Assembly (NCBI GenBank): GCA_021773795.1
Contig: JAJFJT010000025.1
Location: 1 to 64,000 of the forward strand
Length of the DNA stretch: 64,000 nucleotides
Reading direction: 5' to 3'
Source of the DNA: Gammaproteobacteria bacterium
GTDB lineage: Bacteria; Pseudomonadota; Gammaproteobacteria; HK1
The position numbers and the translations under genes are program-made. The notes beneath the pieces are model-generated. The model was not told where the DNA came from and did not search any database. It saw only the letters and a list, made by a program, of their open reading frames with translations. Below, piece after piece: positions 63,658-64,000 of the stretch; position 1 is the stretch's first letter, and each line of letters begins with the position of its first letter.

Positions 63658-64000
63658 ATACTGTTCAGGTAAATCTGGGCAGCCGTAGCTACCCGATTTA
63701 CATTGGTGAGGGGCTCCTCGGCAGGGCAGAATTGGTGACCCCACACATCGTTGGTCATCAGGTGCTGGTAGTAACGGATGAACAGGTCGCACCACAGTAT
63801 CTGGCACCGGTTCTCGCCAGCCTTTCCGATTACCAAACCGAGCAGTTGATCCTGCCGACCGGTGAGTCGCACAAGACCCCGGCAACGCTAAACCAAATTT
63901 TCGATGTTCTTCTACAGTACCGTTTTTCCCGTGATGCCACCCTGGTGGCGCTCGGCGGCGGGGTGATTGGCGATATGGTCGGTTTTGCTGCTGCCTGTTA
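63654..64000 (+). CDS. aroB: 3-Dehydroquinate synthase, 5' part
   Basis: Makes 3-dehydroquinate from DAHP, using NAD and a metal ion. Only about 115 residues are in the window: MNTVQVNLGSRSYPIYIGEG, VVTDEQVAP, PTGESHKTPATLNQIFD and the NAD-binding LVALGGGVIGDMVGFAAAC. The gene is cut by the right edge. Confidence 0.94.
   Translation, partial: MNTVQVNLGSRSYPIYIGEGLLGRAELVTPHIVGHQVLVVTDEQVAPQYLAPVLASLSDYQTEQLILPTGESHKTPATLNQIFDVLLQYRFSRDATLVALGGGVIGDMVGFAAAC

Overview
The window is a 64 kb chromosomal segment from a gammaproteobacterium. The evidence is gene order and protein type: glyQS-gmhB-plsC; pilT/pilU-yggS-proC-yggT-yggU-metX-metW; coaBC-dut-algC-argB-slmA; rpmB-rpmG; thiS-thiG-trmB; and mrcA/pilMNOPQ/aroKB. 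SlmA, a metX/metW route to methionine, a PilMNOPQ type IV pilus operon and the style of the GAPDH and YceI genes fit a free-living, possibly sulfur-oxidising Chromatiales-like lineage. The genus cannot be fixed from this sequence alone.

Layout. 1-8 kb: the 3' part of ETF-ubiquinone oxidoreductase, glycyl-tRNA synthetase (two subunits), a GmhB-like protein with a damaged HAD active site, a PlsC-type acyltransferase, and a compact ECF sigma / membrane protein / small secreted protein / DUF3106 operon. 8-16 kb: three PilT/PilU-type retraction ATPases on the minus strand, then yggS, proC, yggT, yggU, metX and metW on the plus strand. 16-20 kb: exonuclease III, pyrE, rubrerythrin, a tiny YqaE/Pmp3 protein, a cytochrome P460-like lipoprotein and a coiled-coil secreted protein. 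20-26.6 kb: slmA, argB, algC, dut and coaBC on the minus strand, with two MITEs placed just upstream of algC and coaBC, then radC. 26.7-39.5 kb looks like an accessory block that separates radC from rpmBG, which are neighbours in many gammaproteobacteria. It holds an LpxR-type lipid A deacylase, a GrlR-like small protein, polyphosphate:AMP phosphotransferase, a frameshifted carboxymuconolactone decarboxylase, a TRAP transporter in one operon with malate synthase G, and a divergent IclR-OtnK-OtnC unit. 39.6-44 kb: rpmBG and a Gld-type ABC transporter with an auxiliary DUF4340 protein. 44-52.8 kb: trmB, thiG, thiS, tRNA-Gly(CCC), two tandem GAPDH paralogues (the first without the catalytic Cys), two YceI proteins around a cytochrome b561, a SPOR protein and argS. 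53-64 kb: priA, mrcA (PBP1A), pilMNOPQ, aroK and the start of aroB.

How genes work together. The pilus parts are split: the assembly platform and secretin (pilMNOPQ) are at the right end and the retraction motors (pilT and two pilU-like genes) at the left. The TRAP-glcB operon and the OtnK/OtnC enzymes share one divergent control region with two palindromes and probably form a single IclR-controlled sugar-acid uptake and breakdown unit.

Non-coding structure is rich. There is a family of about 160 bp IS5-like MITEs with YTAR-type target duplications (three full copies, one internally deleted copy, one relative), a second short element type after yggS, 14-bp palindromes with a GGGAT-like core, and extragenic repeats of the GTCGGGTTA/TAACCCGAC kind. 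Several of these repeats begin exactly at, or contain, the stop codon of a gene. I saw no CRISPR array, prophage or complete insertion sequence.
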